Shown here piece by piece: positions 47,601 through 54,420 of a DNA stretch of 64,000 nucleotides (positions are counted from its first letter, which is position 1; each line of letters begins with the position of its first letter). The DNA is from Mesostigma viride. Lineage: Eukaryota; Streptophyta; Mesostigmatophyceae; Mesostigmatales; Mesostigmataceae. The notes beneath the pieces are model-generated. The model ran no database searches. It was given only the letters and a program-made list of their open reading frames with translations, and had not been told where the DNA came from. The stretch lies in NCBI GenBank assembly GCA_009746045.1, contig RPFO01001310.1:62001-126000 (forward strand), written 5' to 3'. The position numbers and the translations under genes were made by a program.

Positions 47601-48311
47601 GTGTTGTGTTGTGTTGTGTTGTGTTGTGTTGTGTTATGTTATGTTATGTTATGTTATGTTATGTTATGTTATGTGTTGTGATGTCATGGGCTGTTATGGA
47701 ATGCTATATTACGTTATCTTACGTTGTCTTATGTTCTATTTTATTGTGTTGTGTTATTATAATTCTACGAGCGATAAGCGCCATCCTTTCTTACAAAGCA
47801 CTGCTGATAGAGCAGCCTTGGGGCCCCGCTACTCTGTAGTGGCAAAGGATGGTTGACGACCCGGTACTTATCCTAAGTTGTGAAGCGCTCGAACTCCCAA
47901 GGGTGCTACATGGCCTACCAACCGAGGCACGTTAACTTGATGGAGCTTAGTGGTATCGTGTGAAGGGGTAAAGACGTACCGCACCGCCTGCCCCCTTGCT
48001 GAACGTTGGGTCTGTCGAGAAGATATTATCATCGAGAACTCGTCCGCAGGACGTGCAACAGCTGGTGAGCGCATGTACCAAAGCAAGAGTTTGGAAACCC
48101 AAAAACATGTTAGCCCGTATTTGTTACGTTAGTGCATCAGGCAGCAGCATCCGCCATTTATGGCTAAAACCAACGGTCTGTTGCCTTCTGCCGAAGTGTT
48201 GTGATAAAATTAAGTTAACACATAGTACTGGTTTAGGCAAACTTACGAAAATCCGTTGGTCTCGTCAACCTCCGCGACCACGTCCGCATTGCAATAGCTG
48301 CAGAACACCAT
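26244..48311 (-). CDS. BRF1: BRF1, TFIIB-related subunit of RNA polymerase III factor TFIIIB (17 exons, complete)
   Basis: Exons in transcript order: 48311-48247, 48061-47980, 46824-46695, 45733-45648, 44426-44350, 43614-43558, 42549-42437, 41358-41276, 39283-39197, 38726-38646, 36524-36306, 35715-34483, 32612-32532, 31812-31663, 31274-31188, 27900-27832, 26756-26244. All introns are GT-AG, phases agree, and the CDS is 3213 nt (1070 aa). BRF1 recruits Pol III to tRNA and 5S promoters with TBP and BDP1. Visible parts: zinc ribbon (C4, C7, C24, C27), two cyclin repeats (about 95-287), a plant-type Cys/His segment ending [17 protein letters not shown], a long acidic insert, the TBP-binding segment and an acidic C-terminus. 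At 1070 residues it is longer than the 600-700 I recall for human and plant proteins, mostly because of exon 12. The coding part is under 15% of the 22-kb gene; introns are filled by tandem repeats. Exon boundaries are by eye; exon 17's start is the least certain. Confidence 0.92.
27583..27845 (-). repeat. About nine copies of the BRF1 exon 16 donor junction
   Basis: The real junction on the minus strand is GGCTTTGCAAAG|GTGGGCGTG. Downstream in the intron about nine imperfect copies of about 25 bp read GGTTTGCAAAGGTGGGTG with linkers like tgtcat. Several keep an intact AAG|GTGGGTG donor. Confidence 0.8.
27935..28106. repeat. GAGATA hexanucleotide array in BRF1 intron 15
   Basis: Bases 27955-28100 are near-pure (GAGATA)n, flanked by short GT and GA runs. 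It lies only about 35 bp upstream of the exon 16 acceptor on the minus strand. Confidence 0.95.
29060..30480 (+). pseudogene. Possible decayed retrotransposon gag in BRF1 intron 15
   Basis: On the plus strand, opposite to BRF1, interrupted frames encode charged sequence ([19 protein letters not shown] and [14 protein letters not shown] from 29118; [20 protein letters not shown] from 30227). Composition and the ATG after a short leader recall the gag-like part of the Copia element at 12774, but no domain is recognised and stops interrupt it. Confidence 0.3.
29825..30040. repeat. Minisatellite of about 27 bp in BRF1 intron 15
   Basis: About seven to eight imperfect units contain gttgactcgatgattagggt followed by taggtgga. 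The TTAGGGTTAGG content is incidental to the unit, not a telomeric array. Confidence 0.85.
30558..30830. repeat. GGAGGT / GTAGGT hexanucleotide arrays
   Basis: About 19 GGAGGT units (30558-30671) change abruptly to about 18 GTAGGT units (30671-30782), then mixed GGAGCT variants. It lies in BRF1 intron 15. Confidence 0.95.
30890..31205 (-). repeat. Copies of the BRF1 exon 15 donor junction
   Basis: The true end of exon 15 is CAGATGCTCGCCAAGAAG|GTAC (31188). Similar sequence recurs as CCAGATGCTCGCCAAGAAGT at about 31076-31095 and as CAGATGCTCGCCAAGGTTCT at about 30895-30914, each preceded by intron-like sequence. The copies do not keep a good donor. Confidence 0.65.
31521..31680 (-). repeat. 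Copies of the BRF1 exon 14 donor junction
   Basis: The true junction is CGCCTGCACAAG|GTGAGGGG (31663). Two copies lie in the intron at 31521-31545 (GCGCCTGGACAAG|GCGAGG) and 31570-31591 (GCGCCTGCACAAGCTGAG). Both copies have lost GT. Confidence 0.7.
32640..32710 (-). mobile_element. LINE family B 3' end fragment in BRF1 intron 12
   Basis: The sequence aactccgttgggagtatatg is the reverse complement of the family B terminal hairpin CTCCCAACGGAG. It precedes cccagagaaggggcatgtg, seen also near the copy at 59280. Confidence 0.6.
33215..33746. repeat. Minisatellite of about 60 bp, about nine copies, BRF1 intron 12
   Basis: Units contain cacggtatcagcagaagaga, tgatcatggagaaatgatca and ggataatgaagaagtacc, with a 6-bp length variant (with or without gaagaa) and a g/a variant. 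Neighbouring units are over 95% alike. Confidence 0.95.
34483..36524 (-). CDS. BRF1: BRF1 exons 11-12: plant-type Cys/His segment and long acidic insert
   Basis: Exon 11 (36524-36306) gives [17 protein letters not shown] and then [24 protein letters not shown]. Exon 12 (35715-34483, 411 codons) continues [20 protein letters not shown], a junction I recognise from plant BRF proteins. It then enters about 300 residues rich in Gly, Asp, Glu, Ala and Ser, ending [10 protein letters not shown], the start of the TBP-binding block. The insert makes up most of the extra protein length. Confidence 0.85.
35695..35995 (-). repeat. Five copies of the BRF1 exon 12 acceptor junction
   Basis: The used acceptor reads tgctgtcag|TTCCTGACGGTCT (35715). 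Upstream on the minus strand, at about 60-bp intervals, are similar junctions: ctggcGGTTCCTGACGGTCT (35781-35805), attctggcag|TTCCTGACCG (35841-35865), a weaker copy at 35901-35925, and tgctggcGGTTCCGGACGAT (35967-35993). One keeps an intact CAG. Confidence 0.8.
36143..36335 (-). repeat. Copies of the BRF1 exon 11 donor junction
   Basis: True: GGGGCTGTGCCGCCACTGC then TACACCGAG|GTGAGCC (36306). Copy: GGGCCTGTGCCGCCACGGC then TACAGGGAG|GTGAGCA (36149-36182), which still reads LCRHGYRE in frame and keeps a consensus donor. A shorter third copy with GAG|GTGAGC-like end lies at 36186-36218. Confidence 0.8.
37163..38376. repeat. 23-bp minisatellite, about 52 copies, with 345-bp higher-order repeat
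   Basis: The unit is tgtgcctttggatagtgcac plus atg, with variants ggatag, gaatag, gattag and gtgaac. The variant pattern recurs with a shift of 345 bp (15 units), for example 37531-37725 against 37876-38070. It lies in BRF1 intron 10. Unit length is not a multiple of three, so the same peptide appears in all three frames. Confidence 0.97.
38646..46824 (-). CDS. BRF1: BRF1 exons 3-10: linker and the two cyclin repeats
   Basis: Exon 3 reads [12 protein letters not shown] to SHEKTLSK; exon 4 [15 protein letters not shown]; exon 5 [20 protein letters not shown]; exon 6 [15 protein letters not shown]; exon 7 [14 protein letters not shown] to [12 protein letters not shown]; exon 8 [18 protein letters not shown] to MKRDWMQ; exon 9 [16 protein letters not shown]; exon 10 [18 protein letters not shown]. 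Each matches the expected BRF1 block in order (TRGR, CLYLVCR, DFSDxLQxNVYVLG, MKRDWM-TGRxPxGxCGAAL, VCEATLxKRLxEF). Confidence 0.93.
39338..39360 (-). repeat. Duplicate of the BRF1 exon 9 acceptor junction
   Basis: A 21-bp block (minus strand GCAGACCGGCCGGCTTCCCAA) at 39338-39358 is identical to 39267-39287, which spans the exon 9 acceptor and TGRLP coding start. The copy lies 71 bp upstream in the intron and keeps CAG in frame. Confidence 0.8.
39641..41276 (-). repeat. 24-bp minisatellite, about 65 copies, built on the exon 8 donor of BRF1
   Basis: Exon 8 ends GACTGGATGCAG|GTAATAGAG. Every following unit reads GGGATGCAG|GTGATGGAGGA or the GTGATAGAGGA variant, so each carries the exon end and a potential donor in the same phase. 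The array stays open in the exon frame (8 residues per unit, VMEEHGMQ) to a TGA at 39680. Just beyond it is a second copy of the exon end, ATGAAGCGCGGCGGGATGCA then G|GTAAGG (donor at 39640), with better consensus than the proximal site. Confidence 0.95.
41635..41710. repeat. 21-bp tandem repeat, about four copies
   Basis: Units of actagtgcattaccagacta are near identical; it lies in BRF1 intron 7. Confidence 0.9.
42020..42160. repeat. 12-bp tandem repeat in BRF1 intron 7
   Basis: About ten units of catcaccctagc with minor variants (accatc, gtcatc, gtggcc). Confidence 0.95.
42348..42380 (-). repeat. Duplicate of the BRF1 exon 7 donor junction, donor lost
   Basis: The true end, CTGTTCATCCACCGTTTTGC then GGACC|GTGAG, is repeated as CTGTACATCCACCGCTTTGC then CGACC|ATGAT. 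The copy encodes LYIHRFAD. Its GT has become AT. Confidence 0.75.
43786..43907 (-). repeat. Copies of the BRF1 exon 6 acceptor junction
   Basis: The acceptor region CCCAG|GCAGGAGAGCAAGCC then TACATGCTC (43614) is echoed at 43791-43829 as CCCCAAGCAGGAGATCAGGC then CATGCATGCTC, and more weakly at 43871-43907. Between them lie short repeats of aacggtgtcggagaagcatg. Confidence 0.6.
43940..44065. repeat. 22-bp tandem repeat in BRF1 intron 5
   Basis: About six units of tagcacgctgatagatctac plus aa, with cacgctgaaag and gacagg variants. Confidence 0.9.
45033..45471. repeat. CAAA tetranucleotide array, about 109 units, BRF1 intron 4
   Basis: A nearly uninterrupted (CAAA)n run, with one TAAA variant near 45075 and a few GAAA variants after 45420. 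Confidence 0.98.
46467..46715 (-). repeat. Copies of the BRF1 exon 3 donor junction
   Basis: The true donor is GAAGACGCTCAGCAAAG|GT and then GGGTGG (46695). Two copies in the intron read AAAGGAACTCAGCAAAG|GTG (46513-46540) and AAAGGCGCTGAGCAAAG|GTG (46467-46495). Both keep the exon end in frame (ELSK, ALSK) and an intact donor. Confidence 0.85.
47040..47680. repeat. Pentanucleotide array GTGTT / GCGTT / ATGTT in BRF1 intron 2
   Basis: About 128 pentamers run in homogeneous blocks: GTGTT (47060-47130), mostly GCGTT (47131-47345), GTGTT again to about 47630, then ATGTT. Block structure suggests local homogenisation. Confidence 0.97.
47980..48311 (-). CDS. BRF1: BRF1 exons 1-2: start codon and zinc ribbon
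   Basis: The ATG at 48311-48309 begins [12 protein letters not shown], giving the first CX2C. Exon 1 ends GGATTTTC|GTAAGT at 48247. Exon 2 (48061-47980) completes the split Ser codon and gives [15 protein letters not shown], the second CX2C plus the family's VLEDNII-like signature. Its donor is GCG|GTACGT. The start is chosen because the first Cys pair follows directly, as in other BRF1 proteins. Confidence 0.9.
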
Positions 48312-49476
48312 ATTCGGGGTTGAATTATTACCAAGGACCCCAACTAAGAGTAGACCACCGATCTAACCGGGCGATTACCAGCTTATTGTTTCGTCAAAAT
48401 TGTTATTTCAATGGCACACACAGACTCGCTGATCAGGGCAAGTCTCATCGAATACAAACTCAGGCATTTGAGCCCGATGGACCGATCTACCCGAAGTAAA
48501 CATGTCCGAGCACCCCAACGCTCAGCTATCGACTCCATCAAATTCGATTTGATATTAACCTGAAATCAGCTTATATAAACATGTTGAAGTACTCCATGGT
48601 TGTCTCCTGGATGTTGAAGTACTCCAATGTTTTCCTGAAATTCGCCAATCTAGTAAATAATTAATTCAACCGCTAAACCCTGACGCTCGAACCGCCATAC
48701 TCGTCCAGAACAGTGCACTAGTGCTGTTGCTCGCCACGACCTGCCACGTGGGCGCGGCGCTGGTAATACCTGCCGCGGTATCCGGTGAATTCGGGGAAAT
48801 GTATCCGGTGAATTCCATCAAGCGGGAAGTTGGAGTATAAGTACGTTATACCGTCACAGAAGTTGTTGCTGTGGTGTTGGTGGAAGATCAATTAAGCGAC
48901 GGAGATCTTCCGAAGCGTGCCCCAAGTCGCCAAGCATGCAGGGCTCTGAAAGGCGAGAACAGCTGGGCGAACGAAGCTGAGTACCTACATGTACGATGGG
49001 CAGAGCTCACGCGTGTAGAGGTGCAGAGCTGGCTGCTCGCCCACACACGAACTTCCTCGCATACGAATGGCCGATCATTGATCAATCCCGCGACGGGGTC
49101 AACGCCGTGGAGCCACTCGAGAAGAACCCACGACTTCATATCGGTGCAGGCTTTACGGTGGAAAGCGATCGGGTGGCAATGCAGGTGACAGGACGAGGGT
49201 GATTTCATGCATGCGATGCCTGCTAGCTGCCACTTAGATAGAGCTCGAGTCTGGGCTATCGTCGATGGGAGCACGAGCCCCGAATGCATCGGGTAACGCT
49301 GCGCTTTGTGGTGTCACGACGTCCACCTCCCCCGAAACAATAGCAGGCCTTTTTTGCAGTCTGGGAAGTTCAGTCTGTTAGCCGTCCTGACTTTTGACGC
49401 CGATTGCTGCGCTTTCTCAGACCGGCATTGCCGATTGTTTATGGCCCGGTAGCTTGACAAAGGCGTCTTGCCGACC
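48312..49476. promoter_or_regulatory. Shared divergent promoter region of BRF1 and the GT29 gene
   Basis: BRF1 starts leftward at 48311 and the GT29 ORF rightward at 49477, so both promoters should lie here. A ggagtataagtacgttatac TATA-like stretch is at 48832-48851, and a short direct repeat, ggatgttgaagtactcca, is near 48580 and 48610. No other motif is claimed. Confidence 0.35.
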
Positions 49477-51075
49477 ATGGGCGCTACACGCGGCCTCGCT
49501 GCGAGCTGTTCGCTCTTTGTTCTCCTCCTGCTCGCTGGCACGTCGAGCTCTACCATCCACGATGACGTCACGGCGGTCTCGCCCCCTGCCACCGGGCTCA
49601 CGGGCCGCAAGCTGCTCACGCGCGCCAAGATGCACCACGAGCGGGCGCGCCGCCGCATCGACCACTGGTTCGCCAAGCACCCGATCCCCGAGGAAATCCT
49701 CCATCCGACGCACCCGCCCCGGCACCCCCCCCTAGACCCGCTGCTCGTCCACGACAATTACCCGCTCGAGCTCGGCCAGGGCTGCCCCGCGCTCTGCCAC
49801 AAGCGCGGCAAGTGCGTCAATGGCAAGTGCGTGTGCGCGATCGCCTGGTCCGGCTCCGCTGACTGCTCCGCGCCACGCAACCTCCCCTGCAACACCAAGG
49901 CCACGCCCTTCACGGGCTGGGTCATGAACAGGGAGACCCTGCGCACCGACCTGGGCTACTACGGCGAGCGCCTCTGCAACCTCCTGGGCACCGCCAAGGG
50001 CACGCCCCAGTGCCAGCGGCACCGCGACAACTTCCTGAACATCTTCCGCAACGGGCTCGAGATCCCTGACTTTGACCCCATCATCCGCATGATCGGGTCG
50101 ACCTGCGCCCTCGTAGGCGCCTCCGAGAAGCTCCTCACTTGCAACGTCACGGACGAGGGTAGCGCCTCGGGTGGCTCCTCATCCTCCTCTGCGGGGACCT
50201 CTGCAAGCAGTTCCTCCTCGGCCACCTCTGACGGGTTTGGGTCACTGAGCGGGTCCGCGGCGGGCTCCCCAGATGGCAGCAGTCACGGGAGCGGCCGCAC
50301 GATCGGTGATGAGATCGACGCCCACGATATCGTGATCCGCGTCAACGACGCCCCGACCGTCGGATTCGAGGAGCACGTCGGCCGCCGGACGACCCTCCGG
50401 TTCCAGGGCGCCCACAGGTCCCTCTTCCGCGAGGGCAACGAGTACAACCTCAACCTGGGCTTCCCCTTTTACTACTCGGCGGGCGGGCGGAACCTGCTCC
50501 CCTACCCGGAGATCGTGGGCGCCTCGGGCCTGTACGGCCAGATGCTGGGCGAGAGCAACCTGCACCTGTCGCACGGGTGGCACGCCATCCACGCGGCGCT
50601 GCACATCTGCTCCAAGCTCACCATCTACGGCTTCTCGGCCGAGGTCGACGGCGAGGTGACGGCTGAGAACGGGTTTGGCCACTACTACCAGAAGTGGTTC
50701 AACGGGGACGACTACGCAAACTACCTCATGGAGGTGCTGGGCCACACGTCCCTGGTGGGGCATCAGGACTTGGTCGCGGAGCGCGACCTCCGGAAATGGT
50801 GGCTCCCCCCATCGAGACGAGAGTTCACGGAAAAGGCAAACGAGCCCCGGAACATCGGCCTGTACAAGTTCTCAAGGAATCCAAAGTTTGGCCGCCAGGA
50901 CCATCCGGCGCACCTCGAGGAGGCGACCAAGTACGGGTTCACGATCAAGTGTAATAACCCGTGGGTGAGCCACTGCCTGGACGAGGAGGCGCGGTGCGCC
51001 AAGAAGCTGCCGGAGATGTTCGCGGGGCAGGTCAAGCTCAAGTGCTCAGGGGCGGGCATCAGCAACGGCATGTGA
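49477..51075 (+). CDS. GT29 sialyltransferase-like protein with EGF-like module
   Basis: This is a single-exon frame of 532 aa from the first ATG (MGATRGLAASCSLFVLLLLA), whose start is a signal peptide or type II anchor, placing the protein in the secretory pathway. An EGF-like module at about 103-130 has CPALCHKRGKCVNGKCVC spacing. Sialylmotif L begins TCALVGASEKLL (209-220) and resumes as GDEIDAHDIVIRVNDAPTVG (277-296), separated by a Ser/Gly-rich insert of about 55 residues. Motif S is LSHGWHAIHAALHICSKLTI (364-383), followed by YGF. GHYY at 401-404 fits motif III, and H429 with E435 may be the VS region. GT29 enzymes transfer sialic acid from CMP donors in animals; plant and algal members may use Kdo or other sugars, so the substrate is unknown. 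There are no introns, unlike its neighbours. Family confidence is high; activity is unproven. Confidence 0.85.
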   Translation: MGATRGLAASCSLFVLLLLAGTSSSTIHDDVTAVSPPATGLTGRKLLTRAKMHHERARRRIDHWFAKHPIPEEILHPTHPPRHPPLDPLLVHDNYPLELGQGCPALCHKRGKCVNGKCVCAIAWSGSADCSAPRNLPCNTKATPFTGWVMNRETLRTDLGYYGERLCNLLGTAKGTPQCQRHRDNFLNIFRNGLEIPDFDPIIRMIGSTCALVGASEKLLTCNVTDEGSASGGSSSSSAGTSASSSSSATSDGFGSLSGSAAGSPDGSSHGSGRTIGDEIDAHDIVIRVNDAPTVGFEEHVGRRTTLRFQGAHRSLFREGNEYNLNLGFPFYYSAGGRNLLPYPEIVGASGLYGQMLGESNLHLSHGWHAIHAALHICSKLTIYGFSAEVDGEVTAENGFGHYYQKWFNGDDYANYLMEVLGHTSLVGHQDLVAERDLRKWWLPPSRREFTEKANEPRNIGLYKFSRNPKFGRQDHPAHLEEATKYGFTIKCNNPWVSHCLDEEARCAKKLPEMFAGQVKLKCSGAGISNGM

Positions 51076-52180
51076 GCTCAGGGTGTGAGTGGGGGGATGA
51101 GCAAAAAAGGGGGCCTCAAGGCTTTGTCATATGAGCTTACGCGCTACCGGCTTTTTGCCACTCAACGCGAGCTTAGCACGCTATTCAAGTGGAACCGTCG
51201 TTTTGGCTCACGACCTCGTCGGTTGGGCATGTGACGGCTCGAGAATGCTCCCTTGGATCCTGCTTCACGCAACAATCCAATCGGCTTCATGCAGGTTTTA
51301 CTGCCGTGGCATGGGAGCGGTGAACAGCCGTTCATGAGGGAGGGGGGCGTGGAAATGAACCCCGGGGGTGGGGGTGAGGGGGGGGCAAGCGGTCATGTCT
51401 TGGTTGCTTGCCAGCTGTCCATGGAGATGGGCCATTGCCATCGCCCTAATAATAGAGCGGCATGAAGGGACCCAGGGGGTGGGGGACCGCCGAGAATGGC
51501 ATGCGACAGGAGGACAGATTGCATATGTGACAGGGGACTGGCTTGTGGCAGGCAGCTCTTGCTTAAGAGAATGTCCCAGGGTCCTTGCGGAAGTAGAAAA
51601 CTCGCTTTGGGTTGTGACCACCCGTTTGCCCTCGAGCCATGCATGCTTGCTTGATGGCTTGCTTGCTTGAACACGTAGACTGGTCACGTGAACATAAATC
51701 CAATAATAATCGATCGATGGCTTGCTTGCTTCATGGAGCGCCGTGAGAACCCAGGCGGCTGTGGAGAAGGGGATGAGGGGGTGACGGAAAATGAGCGGTG
51801 GTAGTGGAAGTGTGAATATGCGGTGAATCGGGGCATGGAACCAGTTCGAAGGGGTGGAAGACCGAGAATGCCGGGGCCGACGGTGTGGGGGGAGGGTCCC
51901 AAGGCTCATCCCGTTGGTGAAGGGAAGAAGAGGGTTTCATCTTTGGAAGGGAGAGGTTGTTCGGTGATGACTGTGCTCATGACCTTGGAGTTGTTGGAGA
52001 AGTTACATATCTTTTATTAATTAGCCACATGTAGAAGGAACGAAATGCGCTTGTAATGGCAATACATGGCTTCTTTTGTAGAATGCCATGCTGGACATTT
52101 GGAAATGCACTTGCGCTTTTGAAGTGTGTTTTTCATCTGGCAAGGCACTGTTCCTGTTCTTTTTCAGGTACCAATGCACC
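51076..52180. other. Intergenic, no gene seen
   Basis: Downstream of the GT29 stop. It contains short G-rich and ttgcttgatggcttgcttg repeats near 51650 and 51720. The ORFs show no recognisable product. Confidence 0.5.
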
Positions 52181-52335
52181 CAGTAGTGTAGTTAGGATTT
52201 TCTAGCCTAGATAGCTTAGAGTTAGGTTAGTTCGATTACGTGGCCTCTTCCACCTCCACCCAGCAAGGAATATGTGCTACATGATCTCCCAACGGAGGCA
52301 TGTTATAATTTAATTTAATTTTTTTAAATTTAATG
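52181..52335 (+). mobile_element. LINE family B 3' end
   Basis: From agtagtgtagttaggatttt through tagcttagagttaggtt to ctacatgatctcccaacgga, ending in AATTT repeats. It matches 59094-59280 closely and is a 3'-terminal fragment only. Confidence 0.8.
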
Positions 52336-52700
52336 CACCCAGGGGCTGGTATTGTAACATACATTTCTTGGTTTTGGTCCATTGGAGTTCCTTCCCACCA
52401 AGAGAAACATTTATTTTACATTCTTGTGTGCTAGGCTTTATACGGACAGCCTATACCACACCTTCAAATTCAGTACCATCTCGTCTGCCAATAGAGCCAT
52501 TTACGGTGTGGCGAGCTATGGATGCCGAGAATGCTCATAACTTTTACATCCGGGCATGAAATTTGGTCGGGTAAATTGCAGTAGAAGCGTCTTTTGATGA
52601 CGAACACGATGATATAATTTTCAGCCGCCATCGCCCAAGATTTAGCGCAATATCATAAAACGCAGCGCAGGCAGGGATCGTATTTTTCCGGAAAGTAGCC

Positions 52701-54047
52701 ATGGCGGAATCACCTTCAGCCGCCTCCCACTCCCCCGCCGATGGGGGGGATTCAGCGCCTCATACCATCACGCAAATAGTCGACGCTGTGGACACCATTG
52801 CGACCCAGCCATCGTCTGCTGATGCCGCCATTAACGTTTCGTCTAAGCGGCATTGCCCCGGCCCCGTCGACGAGATGGACAGCCAGATCCCTCCGCCTGC
52901 GGCTCCTTCTTCCAGCGAGGTTTCCCGTGAGACCGACCCCCTTGACGACGACGACGACGACGCCATCGCCGACGCTGAGTTTGACCCAGCGGACTTCATG
53001 CCTGGCAAGGTTGTTGCCGAGCACCGGTTCTTTTCGCTTACCGCCGTGGAGGCGCGGGCTATCCTGCACCTCATGAACGACAACAAAACTCCGATCTATT
53101 TTCCTGGCACGCTTGGCGAGACCATTTCCGTGGACGAGCTTGCCGTCATGGACGAGCCAGAGCTTCGACTTTCTGTTTTCCTGAGCCACGCGCAGGCCCC
53201 CTGCCTCCGGGCACTCTTTGCCGCTTTCGAGGACGCCGACCACGGCACCGCCAACACCCCTGACGCTCCCCCGGACGCAGACCTGCACAAGCTCAATAAG
53301 AAAGTCGCAGACATGGCTGCCCAACTCGGCACCTTGTCCACCGCTATCCGTCAAGACACTGCTGCGCTCCAATCCAGCATTGCCGAGGTCAAGGCCGCCC
53401 TGGCCACACCTCCCCAGCAAGCCGCCCCCGCACCCACCAGCTATGCTAACGTGGTAAAACAGACGGACATTGCCAACCTGATGGAAGATGCAGCACGCAG
53501 GGGGGCTGCAGCCCACAAGACTGCTGTCGAGGAGGACCTGCGCTCACGCAGTATAGTGGTCCGGTATTTTCAGGTCGCGCAGCAGCCTGAAACGGACCTG
53601 ATGCTAGCGCAACGCCTGTACCACAGCCTCATCGTGGGCCGGCTGCAACTGGGCAACGAACGCATCCGCATTGAGTCGGCAGCCTGGATGGCGGGCCAGC
53701 CTGGCCCCATCCGGGTGACCTTTGCGAATGTGGCCAGCAAGGTGAAGGTACTCCAGGCCCGCAAGCTCCTAGGCGGGAGAAACGCGCCGAGCCTCGACGA
53801 CCTCCTCTCACCGGCCCAGCTCGTCATCAAGAATGGTCTGCTGGGCAGCGACGTGGCGATCAAGGCCAGGCACGACCGCCAGAAGGTCTACGTCCGCCTC
53901 GTCCACGACACCCCTGTGCTATTCATCAACGGCCAGCGCACGGAGGCGCAGGCTCCTAACAAGCGGCACAAGTCGGGCCGTACCAGGCCCGCCCCAGCTG
54001 CGTCATCATCGTCTACGCACGTCCCGGGTATGGATGCCGCCCGGTAA
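52701..54047 (+). CDS. LINE family A ORF1 (448 aa)
   Basis: The frame starts at ATG after gtagcc. It has an Asp-rich patch, a middle segment ending LAAQLGTLSTAIRQ-like helix, and a C-terminal part (RSIVVRYFQVAQQPETDLML, IRVTFANVASKVKVLQARKL, LVIKNGLL) that recalls the RRM and C-terminal domains of L1 ORF1p. It should bind element RNA. No stop interrupts it, so it could be functional. Confidence 0.7.
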   Translation: MAESPSAASHSPADGGDSAPHTITQIVDAVDTIATQPSSADAAINVSSKRHCPGPVDEMDSQIPPPAAPSSSEVSRETDPLDDDDDDAIADAEFDPADFMPGKVVAEHRFFSLTAVEARAILHLMNDNKTPIYFPGTLGETISVDELAVMDEPELRLSVFLSHAQAPCLRALFAAFEDADHGTANTPDAPPDADLHKLNKKVADMAAQLGTLSTAIRQDTAALQSSIAEVKAALATPPQQAAPAPTSYANVVKQTDIANLMEDAARRGAAAHKTAVEEDLRSRSIVVRYFQVAQQPETDLMLAQRLYHSLIVGRLQLGNERIRIESAAWMAGQPGPIRVTFANVASKVKVLQARKLLGGRNAPSLDDLLSPAQLVIKNGLLGSDVAIKARHDRQKVYVRLVHDTPVLFINGQRTEAQAPNKRHKSGRTRPAPAASSSSTHVPGMDAAR

Positions 54048-54420
54048 GGGCACACCCTCGCGGCCTCGCGGTACAATAGGCTTTGGGCACAGCCTTTATA
54101 AACAAGCCCCTTTCCATCCTCATGTCGCACCGTGCGAGCATGATCAGGATGCAAGGTCGCCAGGCACGCCACGGTCAACCTTCCCGCCAATTTACCAGCC
54201 TCACACGCCTCCTAGCCCGCCTTGAGCGGGATGAGGCCCAGTCGACACGCCGGCGACCCCAGCCAGGACGGAGACGACGCATATCCGTCCTGAAAGAAAG
54301 CCTCCATGCGTTGACAAGCATTAACCCCAATCGCCACCCTCCCCCTCCCCCCCCCCCCCACCCCCACCCCCACCTCCAGCACTACCCTTCTCCACCCCCA
54401 CCCCCACCCCCACCCCCCCG

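Noticed and set aside
47025-47856. Cys-rich ORFs (VLCC repeats)
   Set aside because: Translations of the GTGTT pentamer array.
51298-51909. 203-aa minus-strand ORF
   Set aside because: No recognisable motif and no splice context; treated as chance.
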